From 2-02-FULL-55-14 sp964534125 (lineage in GTDB: Bacteria > Bacteroidota > Ignavibacteria > UBA10030), in NCBI GenBank assembly GCA_964534125.1, contig CAZHOJ010000006.1:124001-188000 (forward strand): 64,000 nt of DNA, in the 5' to 3' direction. A program made the translations under genes and the position numbers. Positions 1-7,689 of this stretch are shown piece by piece; position 1 is the first letter of the stretch; every line of letters starts with the position of its first letter. Under the pieces are notes generated by a model. That model had not been told where the DNA came from. It searched no databases and worked only from the letters and a program-made list of their open reading frames with translations.

Positions 1-260
1 AGGTCCAGAAGCCCTTCCTCGCCGGAGAAGACCTGAATCCGGGCCGGCAGCCTCTTTCTCAGCTCGTCCGCCCGGTCCTTCCCGACGACCGCGACGGCGG
101 ATGGCTTGAACTCGTTCACCTGCGCCTCGAGGAGGTCAATATTCCCGTGGGTGGAGAGGAACGAGATGCGGAAATGGTCCGGGAGAGCCCTGATAACATC
201 GAGGGTGCTCTGTCCGATCGAGCCAGTTGACCCGAATATGCCGACGCGTTTGAGAGCCAT
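1..260 (-). CDS. dxr: 1-deoxy-D-xylulose 5-phosphate reductoisomerase, N-terminal part (runs off the window)
   Basis: Reading the minus strand from the ATG at 260 gives a protein beginning MALKRVGIFGSTGSIGQST, the NADPH-binding Rossmann start typical of DXP reductoisomerase, the second step of the MEP isoprenoid pathway. About 86 residues are present; the rest lies beyond position 1. The next stretch, about residues 36-60, fits the conserved beta-alpha-beta layout of this family (THGNIDLLEAQ, FKPSAVAVV). The gene is divergent from the TPR gene at 386. No clear Shine-Dalgarno precedes the ATG; a hairpin followed by T residues sits just upstream. The identification rests on the GSTGSIGQSTLDVI signature and is firm. 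Confidence 0.93.
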   Translation of the reverse strand, partial: MALKRVGIFGSTGSIGQSTLDVIRALPDHFRISFLSTHGNIDLLEAQVNEFKPSAVAVVGKDRADELRKRLPARIQVFSGEEGLLD

Positions 261-269
261 GGGAGCGAC

Positions 270-298
270 GAAAAAGGTCCGACCGTATGGACGGACCT
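270..298 (-). terminator. Terminator-like hairpin in the dxr leader
   Basis: On the minus strand a 7-bp stem, AGGTCCG/CGGACCT (298-292 with 281-275), is followed directly by TTTTT (275-271), the shape of a Rho-independent terminator. It lies 10 bases before the dxr start and no minus-strand gene lies upstream, so it would act inside the dxr leader (attenuation) or be a chance hairpin. The short stem keeps confidence low. Confidence 0.35.
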
Positions 299-385
299 AA
301 GTTACCAATGTAGATAAATTCGCAGGGGCAAGCAAGAAACGCCTGTTTTCTGGATACCGCCACCGGAATTGGCTATATTTTTTCC

Positions 386-2227
386 GTGCGAGCCCTCACT
401 GTCATATGTATGATCGCCCTCGTTGCCCGGTCCGCCTCCGCGCAGACGGACGAGCAGACACGGAAGCTGCAGATCGCTCAAAGTCTGGAACAGGCCGGCG
501 ACTGGAAACAGGCGGCCGTCCTCTACGAAGATCTCTGGCGCTCGGACACGACGAACTACGTCTACTTCGACGCCCTTCGCATGGCATACAGCCAGATGAA
601 GGAATACGACAAAGCGCTCGGGCTTATCTCGCATCGCATGCGGATGCGGCCTGCCGAGTTCTACCTGGCGGCGTACCTTGGCGGGACCTGGTTTGACGCA
701 GGGCAGCATCAGCGCGCGGACTCCGTGTGGGAGGCATTGCTCCAGGTCCAGCCGCGACAGAGGCAGATGTACGTTCTGGTAGCGCAGCAGATGCAGGAAC
801 GACGTCTCTTTGGACGAGCCATCGATACGTACCTGAAAGGAAGAGCGGCGACGGGGAACGATGCCGAATTTGCGCAGGAGCTTGCCCTCCTCCATTCGGC
901 TATGCAGACGTATGGCGAGGCGGTCAGAGAATATCTGCGCATCCTCGAGCAGACACCCCACCAGCTCGGATACGTGCAGTCGCGCATCGCCTCCTTCACG
1001 ATCCGGGATGAAGGACTGAGACAGGCTGCTGAGGTCGTTGCAGAGGCCGTGAAGCGCCAGCCCGCACGTACGCAATTCAGGGCCCTGCAGGCATGGCTGC
1101 TGATGGAGCAGGGGAGATACGCCGATGCGCTGCCCGTATACCGCACGATCGACAGTCTGAGCGGGACCAACGGCGCGCAGGTCTTTTCGTTCGCGCAGTC
1201 AGCTGCACGCGCGGGGCAATTCGCCGTGGCAATAGAGGCGTATGGCGATATCGTTGCGATCACGCCGCCGTCTCAGCTTCGTCCGCAGGCGATGTATGGC
1301 ATGGCCCAGGCGTACGAGCAGACGCTTCCGGACCGTTCGGGGGGCGTCAGTGTGCTTGTGCATCAGGATCCCTATGTGCCCGAGAGCATGCAGGCCTCGG
1401 ACAGTGCCCAGGTTCTGTACCAACGGGTCATACAGGAGTATCCCGGCTCACAACCGGCTCTTGAGGCTCTCTTCCGGATAGGCGTCATACGGTATGAGCG
1501 GTTATTCGACCTCGACGGAGCGCTGCGTGCGTTCGATGAGATACGCGCGGACAGGCGGGCGGGAAATCTGGCATGGGAGGCGCTCCTGATGTCAACCACC
1601 GTCCGTGTGGCAAGGGGCGATGTTGAGGGGGCGCGGGCGATGCTGACCACTGCGCCGCAACAGGCCCGGGGCTATCTGCAGGACCGGTTCACGCTGCAGT
1701 ATGCCAGACTTTCGTACCTGCTCGGCCAGTACGAGCTGTCGCTTGGGATGCTGCGAGGCGTCACGGAATCGTTGTCCCGTGATGCGGCCAACGATGCGCT
1801 GACCCTCTTCTATCATATACAGGAGGGATCCTCGGATTCATCGTCGCTTGCGCTCTTCGCGAAAGCGGAACTGTTGCAGCAGGAGCGGAAATACGCGGAA
1901 GCGCTGGGTCTCTACAAGGAAGTGAGCGTGGTGGCACGGACGGCGATGCTTGGATCGCGTTCGCGTATCGCGGTCGCCGAGATGCTCACCACGCTCGGAC
2001 GACCGGGCGAAGCCGTGGTGCTCCTGGATTCTGTGGTCCGAACATATCCGTCAGACGTCCTGCGCGACCGCGCGCTGTACCTGATGGGGGTATTGTACGA
2101 AGAGCGACTCGGCGACCGGCAACAGGCGAGTGACGCGTACGAGAAGTTCCTCGCCCTCTTTCCAACCTCCGTATTCGCAGACAACGTACGACAGCGGGTC
2201 CGGTCCCTGAGGAAGGACGCATTATGA
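386..2227 (+). CDS. Exported tetratricopeptide-repeat protein
   Basis: 613 residues, GTG start chosen because it gives a signal peptide (about residues 1-20, cleavage after ASA). The rest is helical TPR-type sequence: paired motifs such as residues 27-60 (A..LE.AGDWKQAAVLYEDL) and a C-terminal array (about 490-605) with YAEALGLYKEV and a DRALYLMG..YEKFLALFP motif like the TPRs of BamD or YbgF. It probably acts in the periplasm or at the outer membrane as a protein-binding scaffold. It overlaps the next gene by ATGA (2224-2227), so the two are translationally coupled and may work together. No catalytic domain is visible and the precise role is unknown. Confidence 0.85.
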   Translation: MRALTVICMIALVARSASAQTDEQTRKLQIAQSLEQAGDWKQAAVLYEDLWRSDTTNYVYFDALRMAYSQMKEYDKALGLISHRMRMRPAEFYLAAYLGGTWFDAGQHQRADSVWEALLQVQPRQRQMYVLVAQQMQERRLFGRAIDTYLKGRAATGNDAEFAQELALLHSAMQTYGEAVREYLRILEQTPHQLGYVQSRIASFTIRDEGLRQAAEVVAEAVKRQPARTQFRALQAWLLMEQGRYADALPVYRTIDSLSGTNGAQVFSFAQSAARAGQFAVAIEAYGDIVAITPPSQLRPQAMYGMAQAYEQTLPDRSGGVSVLVHQDPYVPESMQASDSAQVLYQRVIQEYPGSQPALEALFRIGVIRYERLFDLDGALRAFDEIRADRRAGNLAWEALLMSTTVRVARGDVEGARAMLTTAPQQARGYLQDRFTLQYARLSYLLGQYELSLGMLRGVTESLSRDAANDALTLFYHIQEGSSDSSSLALFAKAELLQQERKYAEALGLYKEVSVVARTAMLGSRSRIAVAEMLTTLGRPGEAVVLLDSVVRTYPSDVLRDRALYLMGVLYEERLGDRQQASDAYEKFLALFPTSVFADNVRQRVRSLRKDAL

Positions 2228-3489
2228 TACAACGCCTTCTCGTGCTGATGGTCGTGCTGTACGCACCGCTTCCGGGGCAGGGAAAGGTCCTCATTCCCAT
2301 GGACCTCAATCAAACGGACCATCTGAAGGCATACGGGATCGCGTTCTGGGTGCTGCAGAACAACGGGCAGGTCGACTGGCTGCTCAACCACAGGGGCGGG
2401 TCGTTCATGACCGATCGGAGCGAGCTCATCGAGAAAGAATGCCGGGTCCGGAGCGTTCTGTATGAGACGCTGGACGCTGGGCAGGCGGCGGGCATCCTTG
2501 CTGATGTACAGCGGGATGACGCCAACACAGATGTCGTCCGCCTCGAGAAGGCGCCGGACATCGCTGTGTATGTTCCCCCGAACTTCAATCCATGGGATGA
2601 TGCCGTCACGCTCGCGCTTGAGTACGCGGAGGTCCCGTACACGAAGATCTGGGACGAAGAAGTGTTGAACGGAAGCCTCGCGAAGTATGACTGGCTGCAT
2701 CTGCACCACGAAGATTTCACGGGGCAGTACGGAAAGTTCTATGCGAACTTCCGCACGGCGCAATGGTACATCGAACAGCAGGCGATGTACGAGCGCGAAG
2801 CGAGGCGGCTCGGGTTCACGAAGGTGTCGGACATGAAGAAGAGCGTGGCACGGGCCATCCAGGAGTTCATCGGGAACGGTGGATTCATGTTCGCCATGTG
2901 CTCGGCGACAGATTCGTACGATATCGCGCTTGCGGCAGAGAAGGTCGACATAGCAGATGTGATGTTCGACGGCGACCCGATGGACCAGGACGTGCAGTCA
3001 AAGCTGGATTTCTCGCAGACGCTGGCGTTCGAGAATTTCATGCTCGAGCTGAACCCGTTCCGGTACGAATATTCGGACATCGATATCCCCACGTCCGATC
3101 CGCCACCCATCAGGGATCCCGACACCGACTATTTCACGCTCTTCGAGTTCTCCGCGAAGCACGACCCTGTGCCGACCATGCTCACACAGAACCACGTGAA
3201 CATCGTCCGCGGCTTCATGGGGCAGACGACGGCCTTCAAGAGATCGCTCGTCAAGCGTACTGTCGTGAGGCTCGCGGAGCGGGAGGCGACAGAGGAGGTG
3301 CGATACATCCACGGCAACTATGGCAGAGGAACATTCACGTGGTACGGCGGGCACGATCCCGAAGACTATCAGCATGCCGTTGGGGATCCGCCGACGGACC
3401 TTTCCCTCCACAAGAACTCAGCCGGTTACAGGCTGATCCTCAACAACATCCTCTTTCCCGCAGCAAGGAAGAAGAAGCAGAAGACATAG
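2224..3489 (+). CDS. Conserved exported protein of unknown function, coupled to the TPR gene
   Basis: 421 residues starting MIQRLLVLMVVLYAPLPGQG, a signal peptide. The mature part begins KVLIPMDLNQTDHLKAYG. This family is conserved in Bacteroidota and relatives, where from memory it often carries the label 'asparagine synthetase B', but no synthetase motifs (N-terminal nucleophile Cys or ATP-binding SGGxDS) are visible here, so that label is not supported. The middle (about 130-250: ADIAVYVPP, YDWLHLHHEDFTGQYG, FIGNGGFMFAMCSATDS) looks like a glutamine-amidotransferase-like alpha/beta fold. Motifs GNYGRGTFTWYGGHDPEDY and a basic tail end the protein. It is ATGA-coupled to the TPR gene. Function not assigned. 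Confidence 0.75.
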   Translation: MIQRLLVLMVVLYAPLPGQGKVLIPMDLNQTDHLKAYGIAFWVLQNNGQVDWLLNHRGGSFMTDRSELIEKECRVRSVLYETLDAGQAAGILADVQRDDANTDVVRLEKAPDIAVYVPPNFNPWDDAVTLALEYAEVPYTKIWDEEVLNGSLAKYDWLHLHHEDFTGQYGKFYANFRTAQWYIEQQAMYEREARRLGFTKVSDMKKSVARAIQEFIGNGGFMFAMCSATDSYDIALAAEKVDIADVMFDGDPMDQDVQSKLDFSQTLAFENFMLELNPFRYEYSDIDIPTSDPPPIRDPDTDYFTLFEFSAKHDPVPTMLTQNHVNIVRGFMGQTTAFKRSLVKRTVVRLAEREATEEVRYIHGNYGRGTFTWYGGHDPEDYQHAVGDPPTDLSLHKNSAGYRLILNNILFPAARKKKQKT

Positions 3490-3495
3490 GAAGAG

Positions 3496-3526
3496 AGTCG
3501 ACAGTCGACAGTAGTCAGTAGTCAGA
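3496..3526. repeat. Dispersed GTCGACAGTAGTCAG-type repeat, copy 1
   Basis: A low-complexity stretch built from AGTCGACAGTCGACAGT and AGTCAGTAGTCAG just after the stop at 3489. The same sequence recurs in inverse orientation at 57763-57799, also directly next to a gene end. It is noncoding; origin unknown. Confidence 0.6.
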
Positions 3527-3609
3527 CAACAGACGATTGGGCGCAGACGATGGAGGACATATTCCACATCCCAAGCATACTATCGCAGATTCGGGAATAT
3601 GCACGGTTC

Positions 3610-3694
3610 CTCCAGATTGGACATCAGACTCAATCTTTCCAATACGGTCTGCAGTAAACATTCCGCACTCTTTCGGTCCGTATTGATTCTGGAG
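3610..3694. promoter_or_regulatory. Nested inverted repeats in the leader of the first beta-helix kinase
   Basis: CTCCAGA at 3610-3616 can pair with TCTGGAG at 3688-3694, and inside it CAATACGG at 3640-3647 with CCGTATTG at 3678-3685. A further pair, CATATTCC/GGAATATG, lies just upstream. The nesting makes an RNA structure in the 245-bp gap before the kinase plausible, but no known riboswitch was recognised. Confidence 0.3.
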
Positions 3695-3734
3695 ATTCTG
3701 CGAAGTACCATCGCTGACATCCGATTCGCAGAAC

Positions 3735-6425
3735 ATGGAACGCCCACTTCCTCCTTCTGAGTCCCTTTCGGACCCTCCATGGTCTGCGATGCGGATCGCT
3801 CTGCACCCTACGCCTCTTCGCAGAACATCCAGTCTCTCTCCTCCCCGCTGTTCTTCTTCATCTTTTGTCTTTCGTCTTTCACTCATCCTCTGCTGTATCA
3901 TGCTTCTCTTTCCCGCTCTATCGTCCCAGCCGTCCCGGGTCCTTCAGGTTCCACAGAAGTATCGAACGATCCAGCTGGCGATCGACAATTCAAAAAGGGG
4001 GGACACCGTCCTCGTCGGGGAGGGAACGTATTATGAGAACCTTGTGATACACAAGAACATCGTTCTGGCCAGTCGATTTGTTCTCGATGGGGACACCTCC
4101 CACATCGCCCGAACGGTCATTAACGGAAGCCGGGGTCAGAACAAACAGAGAGGCTCCACCATTATCATCTGCGGCGGAACGGACACAATGTGCGTCATTG
4201 CGGGATTCACGATACAGGGTGGGACGGGGTCGGTCGTTCATATCCAGGGTGATCCCGGATTCGAGGATTGGGTCGATGGTGGCGGCATCCACCTGGAACA
4301 GGCAGGAGCCCGTATTACTCACAACATCATCTCGAACAACACGGTCGCATCGGTCGGCAACATCACCAACACGGGGGGAGCCGCCATTGGTACAACGGAT
4401 TCGACGATGGGTCGCAGAGCTCCGCCGCTCGTCATCATAGAGCACAATCTGGTGGCCGGAAATATTGCTACCGGGGGCTGGACCGAAGTGGGGGGTATCT
4501 CTGTGGTCCAGCCCGCCATCATCCGGCACAACACCATCATTGCCAACCGGGCGATGGCTCGCCGACGGGCACCCGGAGGCGGGATCGGGGTCTTCCTCAC
4601 GACAGAGCACGAGATCATTGTGGAGGGCAACTATCTTCGGTCGAATGTCGCCGGCTTCGGAGGAGGTATCCTGGTCGGGGCTTCGGGTGGCCGGCGGGGC
4701 AAGGCTGTCATCGTCAACAACATCATCTCAGAGAACCACGCCTACGAACTCGGGGGCGGCATACATGTGGCGGAGAACGCGAACGCACTCGTCATCAACA
4801 ACACGATCGTCGACAACACCGCAGGATCGCATCGGAATGGTGTGAACTCCACCGCGAGCTCTGTGACGACGCTGGTCAACAACATCATCTGGACACGGGA
4901 ACCAGGCAGTGGCTGGCTCTGGAGCAACCTGCGATCGGTCAACAACCTCTCCAACGAGACTCCCCACGGCATCAATTCTCTGCACAGTGATCCCCTGTTC
5001 GTCCCTGGCGATACGATGTACCGTCTTTTGCCCGAAAGTCCGGCGATCGGCGCGGGCACCACAGGCGTCTTTATCGGAGGAAATCTCGTTGGCGCACCAC
5101 CGGCAGACTATCTGGGGACGCCCCGCATCCAGGGTGAGGACACACAGATAGATCTGGGTGCCATGGACTCGCGGATGGCGCCGAGCCCGGAGGCGCAAGC
5201 CTTGCGGGAGAGCTGGCAGGAGGACGAGGTATCGCATGTGAAGGTAACCTGGAATATGCGCCAGGTGGCCGACCCTGTGTATGGACCAGACAGCCTCCAA
5301 ATACTGCGGGCCGGCAGGGTCCTGACGCGTATTATACTGAATGACAGCGCGCAGCACAGCCTGGAAGATGCATCCTCAACGCTGACGATCACGCTCCCAC
5401 CGGGAGACAACCAACTGGAAGTGGAGGTGGTCGCTCGCGGGCGGAAGCTATCCAATCACCTGTATGCTGTCGTGCGCCTCGAGGGCCTCGACGAGCCGGG
5501 ACTGGTGCTTCAGAGGACCCGCGACTATGCGCACAAACTCTATCGGGCCATTCCTCCCGGATCATACGTGCTGGCCGGGTATGCGGGCGACGAGACCGGC
5601 TTCATCGACAAGACGAACAGGCGAAGGATCAACATCGTCATCGAGCCATACTGGTATCAGCGCTGGTGGGCATATACACTGCTCATCCTTGTGGTCACGG
5701 TGCCGGGATCCATCGCATTCGCCAGCCGGATCGCCCGGCTGCGGAGCGAAAAACTCACACAGCAGCGGCTCACAGAACAGCAGATGAACTATCAGGAAGC
5801 AGAGAGGAAACGGCTGGCCGCCGAGCTGCACGACGGGGTCGGCCAGGGGCTGCTTTCAGTGAACAGCGAGATACGGCAACTCCTGCTGGACGAACCGACG
5901 CCATCGGAAGACCTGAAACGCATCGCCGGGCTTGTGCAGGAATCGATCGACGAAGTTCGCGAGATATCCGCGAAGCTCCATCCGCATCACATAGAACGGT
6001 TCGGATTGTGCGCAGCCGTTGAGGCGCTTGTGGAGAAACTGAGGCACTCCTCGGGGCTGACGATCGTATGGAGATGTGATGAGATCGATCCGCTTCTGTC
6101 GAAGGAAGACCGGCTTCACATCTATCGTGTCATCCAGGAGGCGCTTGCCAACATCGTCAAACATGCCAACGCAACGAACGTCCGGCTGGACGTGTGCCGG
6201 GAAGATGGACATGTCAGCATCTCGGTCACGGACGATGGCATCGGGTTCGACGGTGAGATCGGCTCGGCGGATGGTGCGCCGGGGCGGCGAAGGGACATTG
6301 CCCGGGGATTCGGCCTTGCCAGTATGGCTGAACGAGCCCGCATCATCGGCGGGACCCTCACCGTTTCTTCGGCGCGACACAGCGGCACACGGATCCTGCT
6401 GAACGTCCCGGAGCAGAAAGGATGA
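3735..6425 (+). CDS. Sensor histidine kinase with extracellular right-handed beta-helix domain (module copy 1)
   Basis: 896 residues. After an unusually long N-terminus, a signal sequence (about 46-65) precedes a beta-helix domain (about 68-470) starting LQVPQKYRTIQLAIDNSKRG and rich in NNIIS/GGGI turns, as in pectate-lyase-like solenoids. Residues 480-640 form a Y_Y_Y-like beta-sandwich ending PYWYQRWWAY, then one membrane helix (643-665), a coiled linker, a HisKA_3 dimerisation domain with phospho-acceptor H699 (ELHDGVGQ), and a HATPase with N-box near 794-812 and DDGIGFD and GFGLASMAERA motifs. It is NarL/DegS-type. It should sense an extracellular or periplasmic ligand and phosphorylate the overlapping regulator (ATGA, 6422-6425). 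The start is uncertain: the paralogue at 15828 lacks about 40 N-terminal residues, and an ATG at 3789 is possible. Confidence 0.9.
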   Translation: MERPLPPSESLSDPPWSAMRIALHPTPLRRTSSLSPPRCSSSSFVFRLSLILCCIMLLFPALSSQPSRVLQVPQKYRTIQLAIDNSKRGDTVLVGEGTYYENLVIHKNIVLASRFVLDGDTSHIARTVINGSRGQNKQRGSTIIICGGTDTMCVIAGFTIQGGTGSVVHIQGDPGFEDWVDGGGIHLEQAGARITHNIISNNTVASVGNITNTGGAAIGTTDSTMGRRAPPLVIIEHNLVAGNIATGGWTEVGGISVVQPAIIRHNTIIANRAMARRRAPGGGIGVFLTTEHEIIVEGNYLRSNVAGFGGGILVGASGGRRGKAVIVNNIISENHAYELGGGIHVAENANALVINNTIVDNTAGSHRNGVNSTASSVTTLVNNIIWTREPGSGWLWSNLRSVNNLSNETPHGINSLHSDPLFVPGDTMYRLLPESPAIGAGTTGVFIGGNLVGAPPADYLGTPRIQGEDTQIDLGAMDSRMAPSPEAQALRESWQEDEVSHVKVTWNMRQVADPVYGPDSLQILRAGRVLTRIILNDSAQHSLEDASSTLTITLPPGDNQLEVEVVARGRKLSNHLYAVVRLEGLDEPGLVLQRTRDYAHKLYRAIPPGSYVLAGYAGDETGFIDKTNRRRINIVIEPYWYQRWWAYTLLILVVTVPGSIAFASRIARLRSEKLTQQRLTEQQMNYQEAERKRLAAELHDGVGQGLLSVNSEIRQLLLDEPTPSEDLKRIAGLVQESIDEVREISAKLHPHHIERFGLCAAVEALVEKLRHSSGLTIVWRCDEIDPLLSKEDRLHIYRVIQEALANIVKHANATNVRLDVCREDGHVSISVTDDGIGFDGEIGSADGAPGRRRDIARGFGLASMAERARIIGGTLTVSSARHSGTRILLNVPEQKG

Positions 6426-7081
6426 CGTCGAGCTCACAGCTTCGCGTGGTGATCGCTGACGACCATCCCATCTACCGCGAAGGGCTGCGGAAGACGCTGG
6501 AGCGGCATGGGAACATTGATGTGGTCGGCCAGGCAGTCGACGGGGCAGAGGCGCTCGGGATGATACGTTCGCTCTCTCCCGATGTAGCCGTACTGGACGT
6601 GGAGATGCCGAACATGGACGGCATCGATGTTGCCCGGCACGCATACAAGGAGGCGCTGCTGACCGCGATCGTGTTCCTGACGATGCACAAGGACGCCGTG
6701 TACCTGAACAACGCCCTTGACCTGGGTGTGAGGGGATACCTTCTCAAGGATTCCATGGCCGACGAGATCGTGCGGTGCCTGACAGCGGTTGCGGACGGTC
6801 AGTACTATATCCCGCCCGCCATGTCGCATCTTCTTGTCGAGCGAAAGAAAAGGACGGCGGCCCTCCTCGGAACGGTCCCCGCGCTCAGCCTCCTTACGCC
6901 GGCAGAGAGGACCGTCATGCGGCTCCTTGCCGACAACCTCACGAGCAAGCAGATCGCACAAAAACTGTCGGTAAGTCCGCGGACAGTGGACAACCACCGG
7001 AGTCATATCTGCCATAAGCTGGACATCGCCGGGCACCATAAGCTGCTGCGGTTCGCCATCGAACACCGGACGGAGCTGTGA
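6422..7081 (+). CDS. NarL/FixJ-family response regulator (module copy 1)
   Basis: 219 residues. Receiver domain 7-125 with acidic pair D13-D14, phospho-acceptor D59 (VLDVEMP) and K109 (LLKD). LuxR/GerE helix-turn-helix at about 155-215 (LTPAERTVMRLLADNLTSKQIA, then SVSPRTVDNHRSHI). It is a DNA-binding transcription factor. The 4-bp ATGA overlap with the beta-helix kinase makes it the likely partner of that kinase. Closely similar to the regulator at 18380-19039. NarL-type half-sites lie about 95-125 bp downstream of its stop, before the receiver/beta-helix operon, and are the natural candidate targets (inference). Confidence 0.95.
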   Translation: MTSSSQLRVVIADDHPIYREGLRKTLERHGNIDVVGQAVDGAEALGMIRSLSPDVAVLDVEMPNMDGIDVARHAYKEALLTAIVFLTMHKDAVYLNNALDLGVRGYLLKDSMADEIVRCLTAVADGQYYIPPAMSHLLVERKKRTAALLGTVPALSLLTPAERTVMRLLADNLTSKQIAQKLSVSPRTVDNHRSHICHKLDIAGHHKLLRFAIEHRTEL

Positions 7082-7157
7082 TCATTGTTCCTATGAGCCA
7101 CTCCGTTTCCCGCACACCTCTTCCCGCCACACCATAGACGAGCTGACGCGACGTTGC

Positions 7158-7221
7158 AGGAATAATTCCTGTCTGTCATGAGTAATGCTACTCATGACGT
7201 AATGAGTAATTCCCCATCTGG
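7158..7221 (+). promoter_or_regulatory. Putative NarL-type operator and promoter of the receiver/beta-helix operon, copy 1
   Basis: A 10-bp inverted repeat with a 4-base centre (7175-7198) contains half-sites ATGAGTA and TACTCAT; TACTCAT fits the published NarL heptamer TACYYMT. A third half-site, ATGAGTA (7202-7208), follows 6 bases after the second, then TTCCCCATCTGG (7210-7221). Half-site order, N4 and N6 spacings, and the last block are all repeated at 19659-19703 before the paralogous operon. A separate palindrome, AGGAATAATTCCT, sits at 7158-7170. Binding by the regulator encoded next door is inferred. Confidence 0.65.
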
Positions 7222-7263
7222 ATAGTCTGCGCCGGGAAGGGCATGTTTGGCCACGGCGAAGCC

Positions 7264-7617
7264 ATGACCTTCCTCATCGCAGACGATGATCCTCGCTCCC
7301 GCGATACGCTGAAGCGATACATCTCGAAGCGCATTCCCAACCACCACATGTTCCTGGAAGCATCGGACGGTTCCGCAGCTTTATCGTTGTTCGAGCAGAA
7401 TCCTGTCGATTGGGTGCTGCTTGACATCGAGATGGAGCCGATGGACGGGCTGGATGCGCTGAAAGCATTGAAGCGAGGACATCCGGACGTGAAGGTGGTC
7501 ATGGTGTCGTACTACGACGACAGACAGTACCGCACCGCGGCGAAGAGCGCCGGCGCGCGCGCATACATCGTTAAGGACCGGCTGGATGAGCTCGGCGAGG
7601 TTCTGGTCCCGCAATGA
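7264..7617 (+). CDS. Stand-alone CheY-like receiver protein (module copy 1)
   Basis: 117 residues consisting only of a receiver domain: acidic residues D7-D9, phospho-acceptor D54 (VLLDIEME), S82 and K104 (IVKD). The start MTFLIADDD was chosen because the paralogue at 19739 begins identically; an in-frame ATG at 7243 exists with a purine-rich stretch too close to it. There is no output domain, so it probably acts by protein contact or as a phosphate sink for the adjacent kinase. It is the first gene after the shared operator and is followed 72 bp later by the secreted beta-helix gene. Confidence 0.88.
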   Translation: MTFLIADDDPRSRDTLKRYISKRIPNHHMFLEASDGSAALSLFEQNPVDWVLLDIEMEPMDGLDALKALKRGHPDVKVVMVSYYDDRQYRTAAKSAGARAYIVKDRLDELGEVLVPQ

Positions 7618-7689
7618 GAGACCGCCTGCCATAAAGATCACAAGGGGCGCAAAGAAGATATTCTTGTCCTAATCAGGAGGGTACAAACT

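Noticed and set aside
2224..3489. Asparagine synthetase B annotation
   Set aside because: No N-terminal Cys nucleophile or ATP-pyrophosphatase motif, and the protein has a signal peptide.
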